Assembly: GCA_019455285.1 (NCBI GenBank)
Contig: JACFMS010000012.1
Location: 12,459 to 76,458 of the forward strand
Direction of reading: 5' to 3'
Source of the DNA: Sphingomonadales bacterium
Lineage (GTDB): Bacteria > Pseudomonadota > Alphaproteobacteria > Sphingomonadales > Govanellaceae
DNA length: 64,000 nt
A program made the translations under genes and the position numbers. The notes beneath the pieces are model-generated. The model had not been told where the DNA came from. It ran no database searches and worked only from the letters and a program-made list of their open reading frames with translations. Below, one piece after another: positions 37,033-46,321 of the stretch (the stretch's first letter is position 1; every line of letters begins with the position of its first letter).

Positions 37033-38334
37033 ATGGAAAAGCTTGAAGCTTTGGTTGAGGATTTCTCCACCGCGCCGGTGCCTGACCAGGCGACGGTCAG
37101 CGGCACCCGGGTGGCGCTGATCATCATCGGCATCAGCATCGCCTTGCCGGGTTTTTTGATGGGGGCGCAGATCGGCACCGCCCTTGGCCTGGAAAAGGCT
37201 GGCATTGCCTTTGCCGCCGGCGGGCTTATTCTGGCATTTGTCGCCAGCCTGACCGCCCTGGTGGGGGCTGAAGCCAGGCTTAGCACCTACATGGTGGTGC
37301 AATTCGCCTTCGGCGTTGCTGGGGCGAGGTTGGTCAACACCGTATTCGCTGTTACCATGTTTGGCTGGTTTGGCGTCAATGCCGCTTTGTTCGGCGACGC
37401 CATGGTGGCGACCATGCGCGAGCTTTATCATATGTCAGGGGGCTGGCAGCTTTACGTCGCCATTGGCAGCATGCTGATGGTGCTGACCACCATTTTTGGA
37501 TTTAAGGCGCTGGATCGTCTGTCGCTGCTGGCGGTGCCGCTGCTGGTCATCATTCTGGTCGTCATCATGAGTGTGGCGATCATGCAGGCGACCCCCGAGG
37601 TTTTGTTTGGCGAGCCGCCTCAAACCATGAGTCTGGGGCTGGCGATCTCGGCTGTGGCCGGCGGCAGCATGGTGGGCGCGGCCTCCATCCCTGACCTCAC
37701 GCGCTACATCTCCTCACGAAAAAGCGCGGTGGGCAGCATGTTCGTCTCCTATGGGATTGGCGCTCCAGTGATTTTATTGTCGGCAGCGATTCCGAGCCTG
37801 GTCACCGGCGAGGCCGATTTGATGAAGATATTTCTCGGCCTTGGCCTTGGCTTGCCAGCATTATTCGTGCTCATCTTTTCTACCTGGACGTCGAATGCCG
37901 CCAATCTCTATAGCTCGGGGCTGAGTTTGGCGGCGACGTTCCGGCTGATCAAACCATGGAAATTGACGCTGATCGCCGGCGTGCTGGGCACGGGGGTGGC
38001 GCTTTCCGGCATCATCGAGGTGTTCATTCCCTTCCTCATTACGCTTGGTGTGTTCATGCCTCCCGTGGCTGCCATTTATGTCACTGATTTCTATCTCATC
38101 GCCCGGCGGCGGTATGATGTGGAAATTCTTGCCAAGGGGCCACCCATTCGCTGGTCGGCTTTTGCGGCCTGGGGAATGGGTTCTGTCACGGGGCTTGTCA
38201 CCGCCAACACTTCCTTGACGTTGACGACTATTCCGTCGGTCGATTCATTTATGGCGGCTGGGCTGTGTTATGTTGCCTTGATGCGCTGCGCTGTCAAATT
38301 CGGCAAGCCGCTGCCGGAATACCAAGGGAACTGA
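37033..38334 (+). CDS. NCS1 family permease (cytosine/hydantoin permease-like)
   Basis: A 433-residue inner-membrane transporter of the purine/cytosine permease-like family with about 12 helices. Signs are the N-terminal TRVALIIIGISIALPGFLMGAQIG, GWFGVNAALFGD, AGGSMVGAASIPDLTRY near residue 210 and IFSTWTSNAANLYSSGLSL near 290, all typical of CodB-like members. In this locus, uptake of a hydantoin-type ring is a reasonable guess. It is followed after 2 bases by the racemase gene. Confidence 0.92.
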   Translation: MEKLEALVEDFSTAPVPDQATVSGTRVALIIIGISIALPGFLMGAQIGTALGLEKAGIAFAAGGLILAFVASLTALVGAEARLSTYMVVQFAFGVAGARLVNTVFAVTMFGWFGVNAALFGDAMVATMRELYHMSGGWQLYVAIGSMLMVLTTIFGFKALDRLSLLAVPLLVIILVVIMSVAIMQATPEVLFGEPPQTMSLGLAISAVAGGSMVGAASIPDLTRYISSRKSAVGSMFVSYGIGAPVILLSAAIPSLVTGEADLMKIFLGLGLGLPALFVLIFSTWTSNAANLYSSGLSLAATFRLIKPWKLTLIAGVLGTGVALSGIIEVFIPFLITLGVFMPPVAAIYVTDFYLIARRRYDVEILAKGPPIRWSAFAAWGMGSVTGLVTANTSLTLTTIPSVDSFMAAGLCYVALMRCAVKFGKPLPEYQGN

Positions 38335-38336
38335 GG

Positions 38337-39113
38337 ATGCTGAAAATATATACTATCGCGCCGGTGATCGCATCGCCGCACATCTCGGAAGACAGCTATC
38401 AGGCGTTTCTTGACCGGCAATTTGCCGACCTGGCCGGGGTGCAAGTGATCGGCCGGCTGTTGGATAGCGGGCCGAGCTCGGTGGAAAACGAAATGGATGA
38501 CGCTCTTGCGGTTCCCGGCGTCTTGCGGGCCGGCCTGAAGGCGCGGCAGGAAGGCGCAGACGGCATTCTTATTGATTGCATGCTCGATCCCGGCCTGAAG
38601 ACCTTGCGCGCCGCCCTTGATATTCCGGTCATGGGCGCGGCAGAGATCGGGTTTCGCCTGGCGGCGACCTTGGGCAACAAGTTTGGCATTATCGATGTTT
38701 GCGACGATACCGGACCGATGGTGGGGGCGCAGGTGCGCGCGATGGGGCTGGGCGAGCAATTTGCCGGCGTGCGCGGCACCGGGCTTGCCGTGGAAGCGGT
38801 GGAGAAAGATGAAGCATTGACCATGGCGCGGCTGGTGGAGGCGGCGTCGCGGGCGGTCAGAGAGGACGGCGCCGATATCCTGGTTTTTGGCTGCACCGAA
38901 TTTTCACGCTATACGGACAAGCTGCGAAAACGCCTGTTGAACGACAAGATTGACGTGCCGGTGATCAACCCCACCGCGTTGGCCGTCGGGACCCTGGCGG
39001 CGGTGGTGCGCGCCGGCGTTATCCACAGCAAGCGCGTCTACCCCACCCCCCGGGAAAGGAAAGCGCTGCGCGGCTATGATTTGCCGCAATTTTATGATGT
39101 TTTAAAGGGCTGA
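38337..39113 (+). CDS. Asp/Glu/hydantoin racemase family protein
   Basis: The 258-residue protein belongs to the Asp/Glu racemase superfamily, close to hydantoin racemase (HyuE). It has the two-cysteine catalytic pair in LIDCMLDPG (Cys81) and VFGCTEFSRY (Cys186), with NKFGIID and PVINPTALAV between and after. The ATG at 38337 has GAGG just upstream and follows the permease gene. It would let the pathway use both enantiomers of a hydantoin-like substrate; this is inferred from context. Confidence 0.9.
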   Translation: MLKIYTIAPVIASPHISEDSYQAFLDRQFADLAGVQVIGRLLDSGPSSVENEMDDALAVPGVLRAGLKARQEGADGILIDCMLDPGLKTLRAALDIPVMGAAEIGFRLAATLGNKFGIIDVCDDTGPMVGAQVRAMGLGEQFAGVRGTGLAVEAVEKDEALTMARLVEAASRAVREDGADILVFGCTEFSRYTDKLRKRLLNDKIDVPVINPTALAVGTLAAVVRAGVIHSKRVYPTPRERKALRGYDLPQFYDVLKG

Positions 39114-39176
39114 GACCGCAGGCCGTACGACCTGGTTGGGTATAGAATAGTGTAATAATGCACAGGATTTTGTAGC

Positions 39177-40223
39177 GTGAAAACGATCTACAGCGACAAG
39201 CATAGACTGCAGCATGGCCAGGCCGAACTTTTCGGTAACAAGCTGGTGCCCTGCCACGAGCGACCTGTCCGAGCGGATGCCATCCGCGCCCGCATCGAGG
39301 AGGTAAAACTCGGCCCCATCATCGCGCCCGGCGACTTTGGGATCAATGCCATCACGGCGGTGCATGCCCGCGATTATGTGGAGTTTCTTCACGGGGCGTG
39401 GGAGGCATGGCGTGCGGCGGGAGGCGAGGGGGATGCGCTGCCCTGCTGCACGCCGATGCCCGACATGAGCCGCCGTCTGCCGACATCGATTTATGGCAAG
39501 ATCGCTTACTACTCCTTTGACGCCACGGCGCCAATCACCCAAGGTACCTGGGAGGCTGCCTACGCGTCGGCGCAGGTGGCGCTGACCGGCGCCGATCTAT
39601 TGATCAAGGGTGATCGGGCGGCGTTTGCGCTGTGCCGGCCGCCGGGTCATCATGCCTCACGCGCCTATTACGCCGGCTACTGCTTCCTCAATAACGCCGC
39701 CATCGCCGCTCAGTCCTTGATTGCGCGCGGCATGAAGCGCATTGCCATTCTTGATGTCGATTACCATCATGGCAATGGCACGCAGTCGATTTTCTATGAT
39801 CGTGACGATGTTTTGTTCGTTTCCATCCATGGTGATCCCAATGAGGACTACCCCTTCTTTTTGGGCCACGCGGATGAGAGAGGCGTTGGTAAGGGCGAGG
39901 GATATAATATTAATTTCCCGCTGCCCCATGGCGCCACGGTCAAGGAGTGGTTTAATACGTTGGCGGTATCGCTGGAGGCCATCCGCAAGTATAAGCCGGA
40001 GGCAGCGGTGATCTCGCTGGGGGTTGATACCTATGCGGGAGATCCGATTTCCCATTTTAAGCTTGATTCTGAGGATTTTCTTCGCCTGGGCGAACGACTG
40101 TCCACCTTGCGCCTGCCGACGCTGTTCATCATGGAGGGCGGCTATAACGTGGACGCCATTGGTATGAACGTCGCCAACGTGCTAATGGGCTTTGAAGAGA
40201 CTAGAAAGCCTGCCCTCGCTTGA
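39177..40223 (+). CDS. Acetylpolyamine amidohydrolase / class II histone deacetylase family
   Basis: A 348-residue zinc deacetylase very like Mycoplana ramosa acetylpolyamine amidohydrolase. The numbering even coincides: His158-His159 in RPPGHHA, zinc ligands Asp195 and His197 in DVDYHHGNG, Asp284 in LGVDTYAGDP, and Tyr323 in EGGYN. The start GTG at 39177 has only a weak ribosome site. It lies in the hydantoin-type locus, so it could remove an acyl group or hydrolyse an amide in the catabolic product rather than act on polyamines. Confidence 0.9.
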   Translation: MKTIYSDKHRLQHGQAELFGNKLVPCHERPVRADAIRARIEEVKLGPIIAPGDFGINAITAVHARDYVEFLHGAWEAWRAAGGEGDALPCCTPMPDMSRRLPTSIYGKIAYYSFDATAPITQGTWEAAYASAQVALTGADLLIKGDRAAFALCRPPGHHASRAYYAGYCFLNNAAIAAQSLIARGMKRIAILDVDYHHGNGTQSIFYDRDDVLFVSIHGDPNEDYPFFLGHADERGVGKGEGYNINFPLPHGATVKEWFNTLAVSLEAIRKYKPEAAVISLGVDTYAGDPISHFKLDSEDFLRLGERLSTLRLPTLFIMEGGYNVDAIGMNVANVLMGFEETRKPALA

Positions 40224-40309
40224 ACCTTGGATAATTTTCATTCTCGCGATGACTGTGATATGCTCCATAAGCGTCATGGTGGGGACATGACTAACGTGGG
40301 CAACATGTC

Positions 40310-43036
40310 ATGCGGCGATCGAATGAGCGCAGTGACCTACATACCAGGCTGGATGAACTAGCCGCCACCAAGCTTGCCCCCCAGGACCGCGATGAAGGTC
40401 ATATTGTTCGCCAAGACCTGATGATACTGCTGGACGACGTGCTGCGCCACCGTTTGACGGTGGTTCACGCCGGCGCCGGCTATGGCAAAACCAGCCTCCT
40501 TATGCAGTGGTTAAAGGAAGTGCAGGGTCGGCGCATCGCTGCCGCCTGGCTGACGCTGGAGGAAGACGAAGCTTCGCCCTCCGTGTGCTTGGCGCATATG
40601 TTCGCCGCCATCGCCAAAATCGGCTATGTGAACTATGATCCGCTATCAGGCTTGGTCAATTTTGATGAAAAAATGTCGGTCAAGTCGCTGGCTACGGCAT
40701 TCATCAACACTGTTGCCGAGAACAGCGATCCCTTGGCCATCTTTCTTGATGAATTCAATCGTGCTCAGTCGGAAGAATTAAGCGCGCTGTTCAAGACTCT
40801 GATGCGCCAGCTTCCCCGGCATGTTCACTTTATCATCGCGTCGCGCTGGCGGCCGGAAATCGATATTGAGAACTTTCGGGCTCGTGGCGATCTGATTGAA
40901 GTCACCGCTCACGATCTGCGTTTTTCTCGGCAGGAGGTTGCCGCCCTGTTGGCAAGTTCCGGCGCGCATTTGAGTGAACTGGAACTGCATCGCCTGACCG
41001 ACCGCACGGAAGGCTGGCCTATTGCCTTGCAGATGGCGCGGATGTGGCTGAATGGCGATGGGCAGAAGGCGCGTCTGGTGTCCGATTTCTCTGGTCGGAC
41101 GACGGATCTGACGCGCTATTTGAGCGAACAGGTGCTGTCCGCCCTGCCGGAAGAGACGCAAAGCTTTCTCATGCAAACCGCGATTCTTGACCGCCTCAAT
41201 GGTGATATCGCCAATGCCCTGACAGATCGGCGCGACGGCTGGCTGATGCTGGAACAGCTTTATGAGCGCGATCTGTTTCTGGTGCCGGAAAATGATGACC
41301 GCCAGTGGTTTCGCTATCACATGCTGTTTCTCGATTTTCTGCGCGACCGACTTCAGCGTTATGGCGCTGAAGCCATTGCCGAGCTGCACTACCGGGCGGC
41401 GGATTGGCTGGCCGGGCATGGCATGACCAGGGCGGCGGTGCATCACGCCTTGAAGGCCGGCGATTATCATCTCGCGGCGCGGCTGTTGAGCGACGCCGGC
41501 GGTTGGCGTCTCATCATGGATGGCCGCATCAATATGATACGCAGCGCAATCGCGGGCTTTCCTGACGCGATCGTGCGGGAATATCTGCTGCTTTCCCTCG
41601 CCAAGGCTTTCCTTCTGGTCAAGGATGGCGATGTCAAGTCGGCTCTTGATTATTTTCATGGTCTGGAAAAGCAGCCAACCTGGAGCGCGCAGGAGGCAAT
41701 AGACTATGAGGTGGTCGCGCATATTCTGGCCGATTATGCCGATGAGGCGATGCCGCTGGCGGATATCGAACGAGTCAAGAAACTGCGGCAAAGAATTCAT
41801 AAGAACGACCATGTTCTGCATGCCATCCTGGCGGATTCGCTAGCGACGAAATATTACGAGTACGGCTCCTTCAAGCAGGCGCTTGAAGCCTGTGATGACG
41901 CGATCAGCCACTATCGCGTTTTAAGATCGCTTTACGGCGAGGTGTTTTTGCGCTTTACCCAGGCCAAGGCGCACTTGGCGCAGGGTCGCCTAGATGACGC
42001 CGAGCAGATTCTGCGCGGCACCGAGAAGGAGCTCGAGGTGCGCTTTGGCGACGGTATCGATCTTTCGGCGCACACGTCGATTTACCTGGCCGAAGTTCTG
42101 GCCGAGCGCGGCCTGGTGGAGGAAGCCGCCAAGCGCTTGCGTCATGCCTTGCCGGTAGCCGAGCAAAGTGACGGCTGGTATGAGCTTTACGCCACCGCCT
42201 ATTCCGCCGCGGCTGCCGTGGCATGGGCAGAGCATGGCCTGGATGCCGCCCTGGCGGCCTTGGATCGGGCCCGCGCCATGGCCAGAGAGCGTCATTTGGA
42301 TCGCCTGCTTCTCTTGGCGGATTGTCAGTCGGTATATTATCTTTTCCTCAGTGGCCGCACGGCGGAGCTTCCAAGTTATGTTCCCCGTTTGCGGCAGTTC
42401 CTGGCGGTATCGATTGACCTGCCGTCCCATCGTTCCGTGTGTCTGACAGCGGCGAGCCTGGCGATGATCCATATCGCCGGCAAGGACTATGATGCGGCCG
42501 AAGACACGCTGACGCCATGCGTGACAGCTGCCGAAACCAACGGGGATATTTGCCAGTTGATCATGCTCACCTTGTTGCAGGCCGCGGCGGCGTCGGCGGC
42601 GGGACGGACAGAGGCGGCGGCGCGGGCCCTTGACAAAGCGGTGCGAGACGGGCTTTTCACCGGCATCCTGCGTCCCTACCTGGAGCATGGACGCCGCTTG
42701 AAGCCGGTTATCGAGGCTATCCTTCATGGCGGTTCATCACTGCCGCAGGATCGCTACCGCGACAATTTTCTGCGCGAGTTGCTGCGCGATCTCCGCCGCT
42801 TGGAGAAACGGCAGGACAGCGAAGGGATTGTGTTGACCTCGGCTGAATTGGCGGTTCTGCGGGAGCTTGACCATGGCTTTTCTAATAAGGAAATCGCCCT
42901 TAAGCTCGGCATTTCGCCCAACACCGTCAAGTATCGCATGAAGAGCCTGTTCGCCAAGCTTGGCGTCTCGCAGCGCGCGGAGGCGGTCAAGGTTTGCCGC
43001 GAGCAAGCGCTGCTTTCCAATAATCCCGCTGACTGA
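40310..43036 (+). CDS. LuxR family regulator of MalT type (ATP-dependent)
   Basis: A 908-residue regulator. A P-loop (VVHAGAGYGKTSLL, residues 51-64) and Walker B-like LAIFLDEFNRAQ start a STAND-type NTPase. A long helical repeat region (about 350-830) follows, and the C-terminus is a LuxR helix-turn-helix with LTSAELAVLRELDHGFSNKEIA and NTVKYRMKSLFAKLGV. MalT-like proteins bind a small inducer and ATP. Its position at the end of the codirectional run makes it the likely regulator of the locus; the inducer is unknown. Confidence 0.93.
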   Translation: MRRSNERSDLHTRLDELAATKLAPQDRDEGHIVRQDLMILLDDVLRHRLTVVHAGAGYGKTSLLMQWLKEVQGRRIAAAWLTLEEDEASPSVCLAHMFAAIAKIGYVNYDPLSGLVNFDEKMSVKSLATAFINTVAENSDPLAIFLDEFNRAQSEELSALFKTLMRQLPRHVHFIIASRWRPEIDIENFRARGDLIEVTAHDLRFSRQEVAALLASSGAHLSELELHRLTDRTEGWPIALQMARMWLNGDGQKARLVSDFSGRTTDLTRYLSEQVLSALPEETQSFLMQTAILDRLNGDIANALTDRRDGWLMLEQLYERDLFLVPENDDRQWFRYHMLFLDFLRDRLQRYGAEAIAELHYRAADWLAGHGMTRAAVHHALKAGDYHLAARLLSDAGGWRLIMDGRINMIRSAIAGFPDAIVREYLLLSLAKAFLLVKDGDVKSALDYFHGLEKQPTWSAQEAIDYEVVAHILADYADEAMPLADIERVKKLRQRIHKNDHVLHAILADSLATKYYEYGSFKQALEACDDAISHYRVLRSLYGEVFLRFTQAKAHLAQGRLDDAEQILRGTEKELEVRFGDGIDLSAHTSIYLAEVLAERGLVEEAAKRLRHALPVAEQSDGWYELYATAYSAAAAVAWAEHGLDAALAALDRARAMARERHLDRLLLLADCQSVYYLFLSGRTAELPSYVPRLRQFLAVSIDLPSHRSVCLTAASLAMIHIAGKDYDAAEDTLTPCVTAAETNGDICQLIMLTLLQAAAASAAGRTEAAARALDKAVRDGLFTGILRPYLEHGRRLKPVIEAILHGGSSLPQDRYRDNFLRELLRDLRRLEKRQDSEGIVLTSAELAVLRELDHGFSNKEIALKLGISPNTVKYRMKSLFAKLGVSQRAEAVKVCREQALLSNNPAD

Positions 43037-43202
43037 ACACACCGCCTGCAAAGTTTTTCATCGCCCTTTGCGCCGACGCATGGTTGTAGCCATGGCAGCG
43101 GCGATTTGCCGATCATGAAAGGCGCTTCCAAAAAATTAAGTAAATTTTAACCACTTGTGCCGTAATGAGACGGTAGGACAAAAAGTCAAATGGCGGATTG
43201 CG

Positions 43203-44660
43203 ATGGCGAAGGTTGTGCTCATTGTCGACGACGAACCCCTGCAGCGTAAACTGTTGATGGCGGCGCTGTCATCGTTCGGATATGAGGTAGTATCCGCCGC
43301 CTCGGGCCGTGACGCCGCTGACCTCATTCTCGGCGGACAGAGCAAGATCGATGTCGTTCTTCTCGACCTGATGATGCCGCAGATGAGCGGGCTCGATGTG
43401 CTGGCCGAGGTCCGCCCGAAAAAAGCCAATCTGCCGATCATCGTGCTCACCGCCGAAAGCTCGGTGGAAACCGTGGTTGCCGTCATGCGCGCCGGCGCCA
43501 CCGATTTTATTCCTAAGCCGGCGTCGCCCGATCGTCTGAAGGCGGCGGTAGAGAACGCCCTGCGTACCAATACCGCAACTGGCGAAATTACTCGCGGCAA
43601 GCGGCGCTGGGCCGGGCGCATGAACTTTGCCGATCTGATTGGCGAAAGTCCGGCCATGATGCGCGCGGTGGAGCTCGCCAAGAAGGGCGCGGCTTCCAAT
43701 ATCCCAATTCTGATCGAAGGCGAAAGCGGCGTCGGCAAGGAAATGTTCGCCCGCGCCATTCAAGGATCGAGCGACCGCGCCGACAAGCCCTTCATCACCG
43801 TCAACTGCGGCGCGATTCCGGAAAACCTGGTAGAAAGCATTCTTTTCGGCCATGAAAAAGGCGCGTTTACCGGGGCTACTGATCGCCACGACGGCAAGTT
43901 TGTGGAAGCCAACGGCGGCACGCTATTTTTGGACGAGATCGGTGAACTGCCGCTGGATATCCAGGTCAAGCTGTTGCGCGCCATTCAGGAGGGCGAGGTC
44001 GATCCGGTGGGCGGCCGCAAGCCGGTCAAGGTTGATATCCGGCTCATCTCCGCCACCAACAAGACGCTGATCGAGCGCGTCAAGGAAGGCAACTTTCGCG
44101 AAGATCTGCTTTATCGCTTGAATGTCTTTCCGATCCGCATCCCGCCCTTGCGCGAACGGCGGGAGGATATTCCGCGCCTGGTTCGTCATCTGGTGGAAAC
44201 CTTGTCCAAGGGCGAAGGAAAGTCGGTGCGCCCGGTGACGCAGCGCGCCATGGAACTGCTCACTCAGTATGATTGGCCGGGCAACGTCAGGCAGTTGGAA
44301 AACGCCATCTTCCGCGCCGTTATCCTGGCCGATGGCGACGAGCTGGACGTCAACGACTTCCCGCAGGTTCTGTCCGCGGTTTCAGGGCCGCCGCCCGCCG
44401 TAACGGCGGAAACGTCGGCGGTCAACGATCATCGCCCATCTGCGCCGACCACCATTGCGCTGACCGATGACAAGGGCCACCTGCGCATGCTGAGCGATAT
44501 CGAATCGGATATCATCCGCCTGGCCTTGGAAAAATATAACGGCCATATGTCGGAAGTGGCGCGGCGGCTGGGCATTGGCCGCTCCACCCTTTATCGCAAG
44601 GTGGCGGAGTTGGGGCTGGAAGGCTTCCCCCACGCCATCAACGGCGGCAAGGCGGGGTAG
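43203..44660 (+). CDS. NtrC-family sigma-54-dependent response regulator
   Basis: A 485-residue activator. The receiver domain (1-115) has Asp55 in VVLLDLMMP and Lys105 in FIPKPAS. The AAA+ domain has Walker A GESGVGKE (173-180), the sigma-54 contact loop GAFTGA (220-225) and a Walker B at [10 protein letters not shown] Fis-type HTH lies near 440-480 ([20 protein letters not shown]). The ATG at 43203 opens the receiver. No histidine kinase is adjacent, so it is an orphan in this window. Confidence 0.94.
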   Translation: MAKVVLIVDDEPLQRKLLMAALSSFGYEVVSAASGRDAADLILGGQSKIDVVLLDLMMPQMSGLDVLAEVRPKKANLPIIVLTAESSVETVVAVMRAGATDFIPKPASPDRLKAAVENALRTNTATGEITRGKRRWAGRMNFADLIGESPAMMRAVELAKKGAASNIPILIEGESGVGKEMFARAIQGSSDRADKPFITVNCGAIPENLVESILFGHEKGAFTGATDRHDGKFVEANGGTLFLDEIGELPLDIQVKLLRAIQEGEVDPVGGRKPVKVDIRLISATNKTLIERVKEGNFREDLLYRLNVFPIRIPPLRERREDIPRLVRHLVETLSKGEGKSVRPVTQRAMELLTQYDWPGNVRQLENAIFRAVILADGDELDVNDFPQVLSAVSGPPPAVTAETSAVNDHRPSAPTTIALTDDKGHLRMLSDIESDIIRLALEKYNGHMSEVARRLGIGRSTLYRKVAELGLEGFPHAINGGKAG

Positions 44661-44687
44661 GTAAGCTGGGTTTTTAATCAGCTATTT

Positions 44688-44790
44688 CCCCCTCCCCCTT
44701 TGATGGGGGAGGGTCGGGGTGGGGGTGATGTCGAACATTTCACGTGCTATCACCCCCATCCAAACCTTCCCCCATCGAGGGGGAAGGCTT
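44688..44790. repeat. Long inverted repeat between convergent genes, copy B
   Basis: Nearly identical to the element at 23539-23640: CCCCTCCCC... with GATGGGGGAGGGTC, then CACCCCCATCCAAACCTTCC and GGGGGAAGGC followed by a T run. It separates the response regulator from the convergent gapR. Confidence 0.85.
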
Positions 44791-44800
44791 TTTTTTATGT

Positions 44801-45052
44801 CTACCCCCGATCAAGACCCAAGGCATGGGTATAAAGGTCAAGGAGCGCCTCCTGCTCCTTGCGGGCGTGCTCTTCCATTTTCCGCAAGCGGATGACCTGG
44901 CGCATGATCTTCGGCTCAAAGCCGGTACCCTTGGCTTCGGCGTAGACGTCCTTGATGTCCTCAGCGAGCGCCTTTTTTTCTTCCTCCAGGCGCTCAATAC
45001 GCTCGATGAAGCTTTTCAGTTGCTCGGCGGCGATGCCCCCTACGTCGGCCAT
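44801..45052 (-). CDS. gapR: GapR family DNA-binding protein (DUF2312)
   Basis: An 83-residue helical nucleoid protein that in Caulobacter clamps overtwisted AT-rich DNA ahead of replication and transcription. The sequence reads [20 protein letters not shown], then [20 protein letters not shown], and ends LYTHALG, the family pattern. It is a single gene, convergent with the response regulator. Given the AT-rich repeats elsewhere in the window, its targets would be interesting, but no link is shown. Confidence 0.93.
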   Translation of the reverse strand: MADVGGIAAEQLKSFIERIERLEEEKKALAEDIKDVYAEAKGTGFEPKIMRQVIRLRKMEEHARKEQEALLDLYTHALGLDRG

Positions 45053-45185
45053 GACGAACGGTCTCCTTGATCCTCAAAAACGGGCGGGCACCATAGCCGC
45101 CACGGCGCGGCGAGGCAATGGGCTTTGCGGGTACGCGCGCCTGTGGCATGCTCCGCGCCCTAAACGGCAACGGAGGGCAGGGGCG

Positions 45186-45983
45186 ATGCAAGGCCGGGTG
45201 TTGATTGTGGCGGGCTCGGATTCCGGCGGAGGCGCGGGCATTCAGGCCGATATCAAGGCGGTGACCATGATGGGCGCTTATGCCGCCACCGCGGTAACCG
45301 CGCTCACCGCCCAGGACACCGTGGCGGTGCACGAGGTATTCCCTGTCCCGCCGGCCTTCGTCGCCAAGCAGATCGCGGTGGTGCTCGACGATATCGGCGC
45401 TGATTGCATCAAGATCGGCATGCTGGCCACGGCGCCTATCATTCAAGCAGTGGCCGATGCCCTGGACGCCCATGGGCCGGCCATCCCCCGGGTGGTGGAC
45501 CCGGTGATGGTGGCGACCTCCGGCGGGCGGCTACTGGCCGATGATGCGGTGGGAGCGTTGAAGGCCCGGCTGATCCAAGGCGCGGCGGTGGTCACGCCCA
45601 ATATCCCCGAGGCCGAAGTGCTGACCGGCCGCGCCATTGCCGGCGAGGCCGATATGGTTGAGGCGGCGAAAGAAATCATAGGCATGGGGGCGCGGGCGGT
45701 GGTGATGAAAGGCGGCCACTTGCCGGCGCGCCGTTTGGTGGACCTGTTGGTGACGGCCGAAGGCATCACGCGCTTTGAAAGCAACAAGATCGACAGCGCC
45801 AGCACCCACGGCACGGGCTGCACGCTCGCTTCCGCTATCGCTGCCGGCGTCGCCCAGAACATGCCCCTGGAAAAGGCTGTCGCCCGCGCACGGGACTATG
45901 TGTGGCGGGCGATTCAGCTTGCTCCCGGTTTTGGTCATGGTCATGGGCCGTTGAACCATATCGATGCGGCGATTGGCAGATAG
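45186..45983 (+). CDS. thiD: Hydroxymethylpyrimidine/phosphomethylpyrimidine kinase
   Basis: ThiD phosphorylates HMP and HMP-P for the thiazole-pyrimidine coupling of thiamine synthesis. The 265-residue protein has VAGSDSGGGAGIQADIKA at its start, a TALTAQDT strand, VVDPVMVATSGGRLLADDA, and the C-terminal THGTGCTLASAIAAG anion hole with its catalytic aspartate-equivalent. The ATG at 45186 is the family start. It lies 45 kb from thiL in this window and is not in a thi operon. Confidence 0.95.
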   Translation: MQGRVLIVAGSDSGGGAGIQADIKAVTMMGAYAATAVTALTAQDTVAVHEVFPVPPAFVAKQIAVVLDDIGADCIKIGMLATAPIIQAVADALDAHGPAIPRVVDPVMVATSGGRLLADDAVGALKARLIQGAAVVTPNIPEAEVLTGRAIAGEADMVEAAKEIIGMGARAVVMKGGHLPARRLVDLLVTAEGITRFESNKIDSASTHGTGCTLASAIAAGVAQNMPLEKAVARARDYVWRAIQLAPGFGHGHGPLNHIDAAIGR

Positions 45984-45990
45984 GCCCCAT

Positions 45991-46158
45991 TCACGCCACT
46001 TCCCGAAACGAGTCGCAGATTTTTTGGTGGCGGCGGTACGCTGCCCGCTTGATGCGATGACGCCGGGCGCTCAGACGATTGAAAAATCCGGCGCTGTCGG
46101 CGAAATCGTTGTCCGGCTGCACCAGCCGCGCGGTTGAGAAGTAATGAACGGTCAACAT
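45991..46158 (-). CDS. Small arginine-rich protein (55 residues)
   Basis: A short gene not obvious by length. The ATG at 46158 is preceded by AAAGGAGA with a 9-base spacer, an excellent ribosome site. The product has an N-terminus MLTVHYFSTARLV and a basic C-terminal half (FNRLSARRHRIKRAAYRRHQ). It recalls small DUF1127/YjiS-like proteins in size and charge but lacks their usual motif. A TGTGA-N6-TCACA site lies about 150 bases upstream. I cannot assign a function. Confidence 0.6.
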   Translation of the reverse strand: MLTVHYFSTARLVQPDNDFADSAGFFNRLSARRHRIKRAAYRRHQKICDSFREVA

Positions 46159-46305
46159 GGCTCTTAATCTCCTTTAGGCTTGATGTTGCGGCAGGCGAAC
46201 CTGCATCTTTCTGGCCGATTGTCCGTGGCGGCGCCTGGTGGATGTTGTCTTGCGTCATCACGTAAGCGGCATGGTCGTAATGTAGGAAATCCCGCCGCGC
46301 CCCGC

Positions 46306-46321
46306 TGTGATCGGCATCACA
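46306..46321. promoter_or_regulatory. Perfect CRP/FNR-superfamily consensus site
   Basis: TGTGATCGGCATCACA matches TGTGA-N6-TCACA exactly, about 148 bases upstream of the small minus-strand gene (start at 46158). The cognate regulator is not in the window. Confidence 0.55.

Noticed and set aside
40778-41821. Long minus-strand open frame opposite the MalT-like regulator
   Set aside because: No ribosome site or domain pattern; the plus-strand protein is clearly real.
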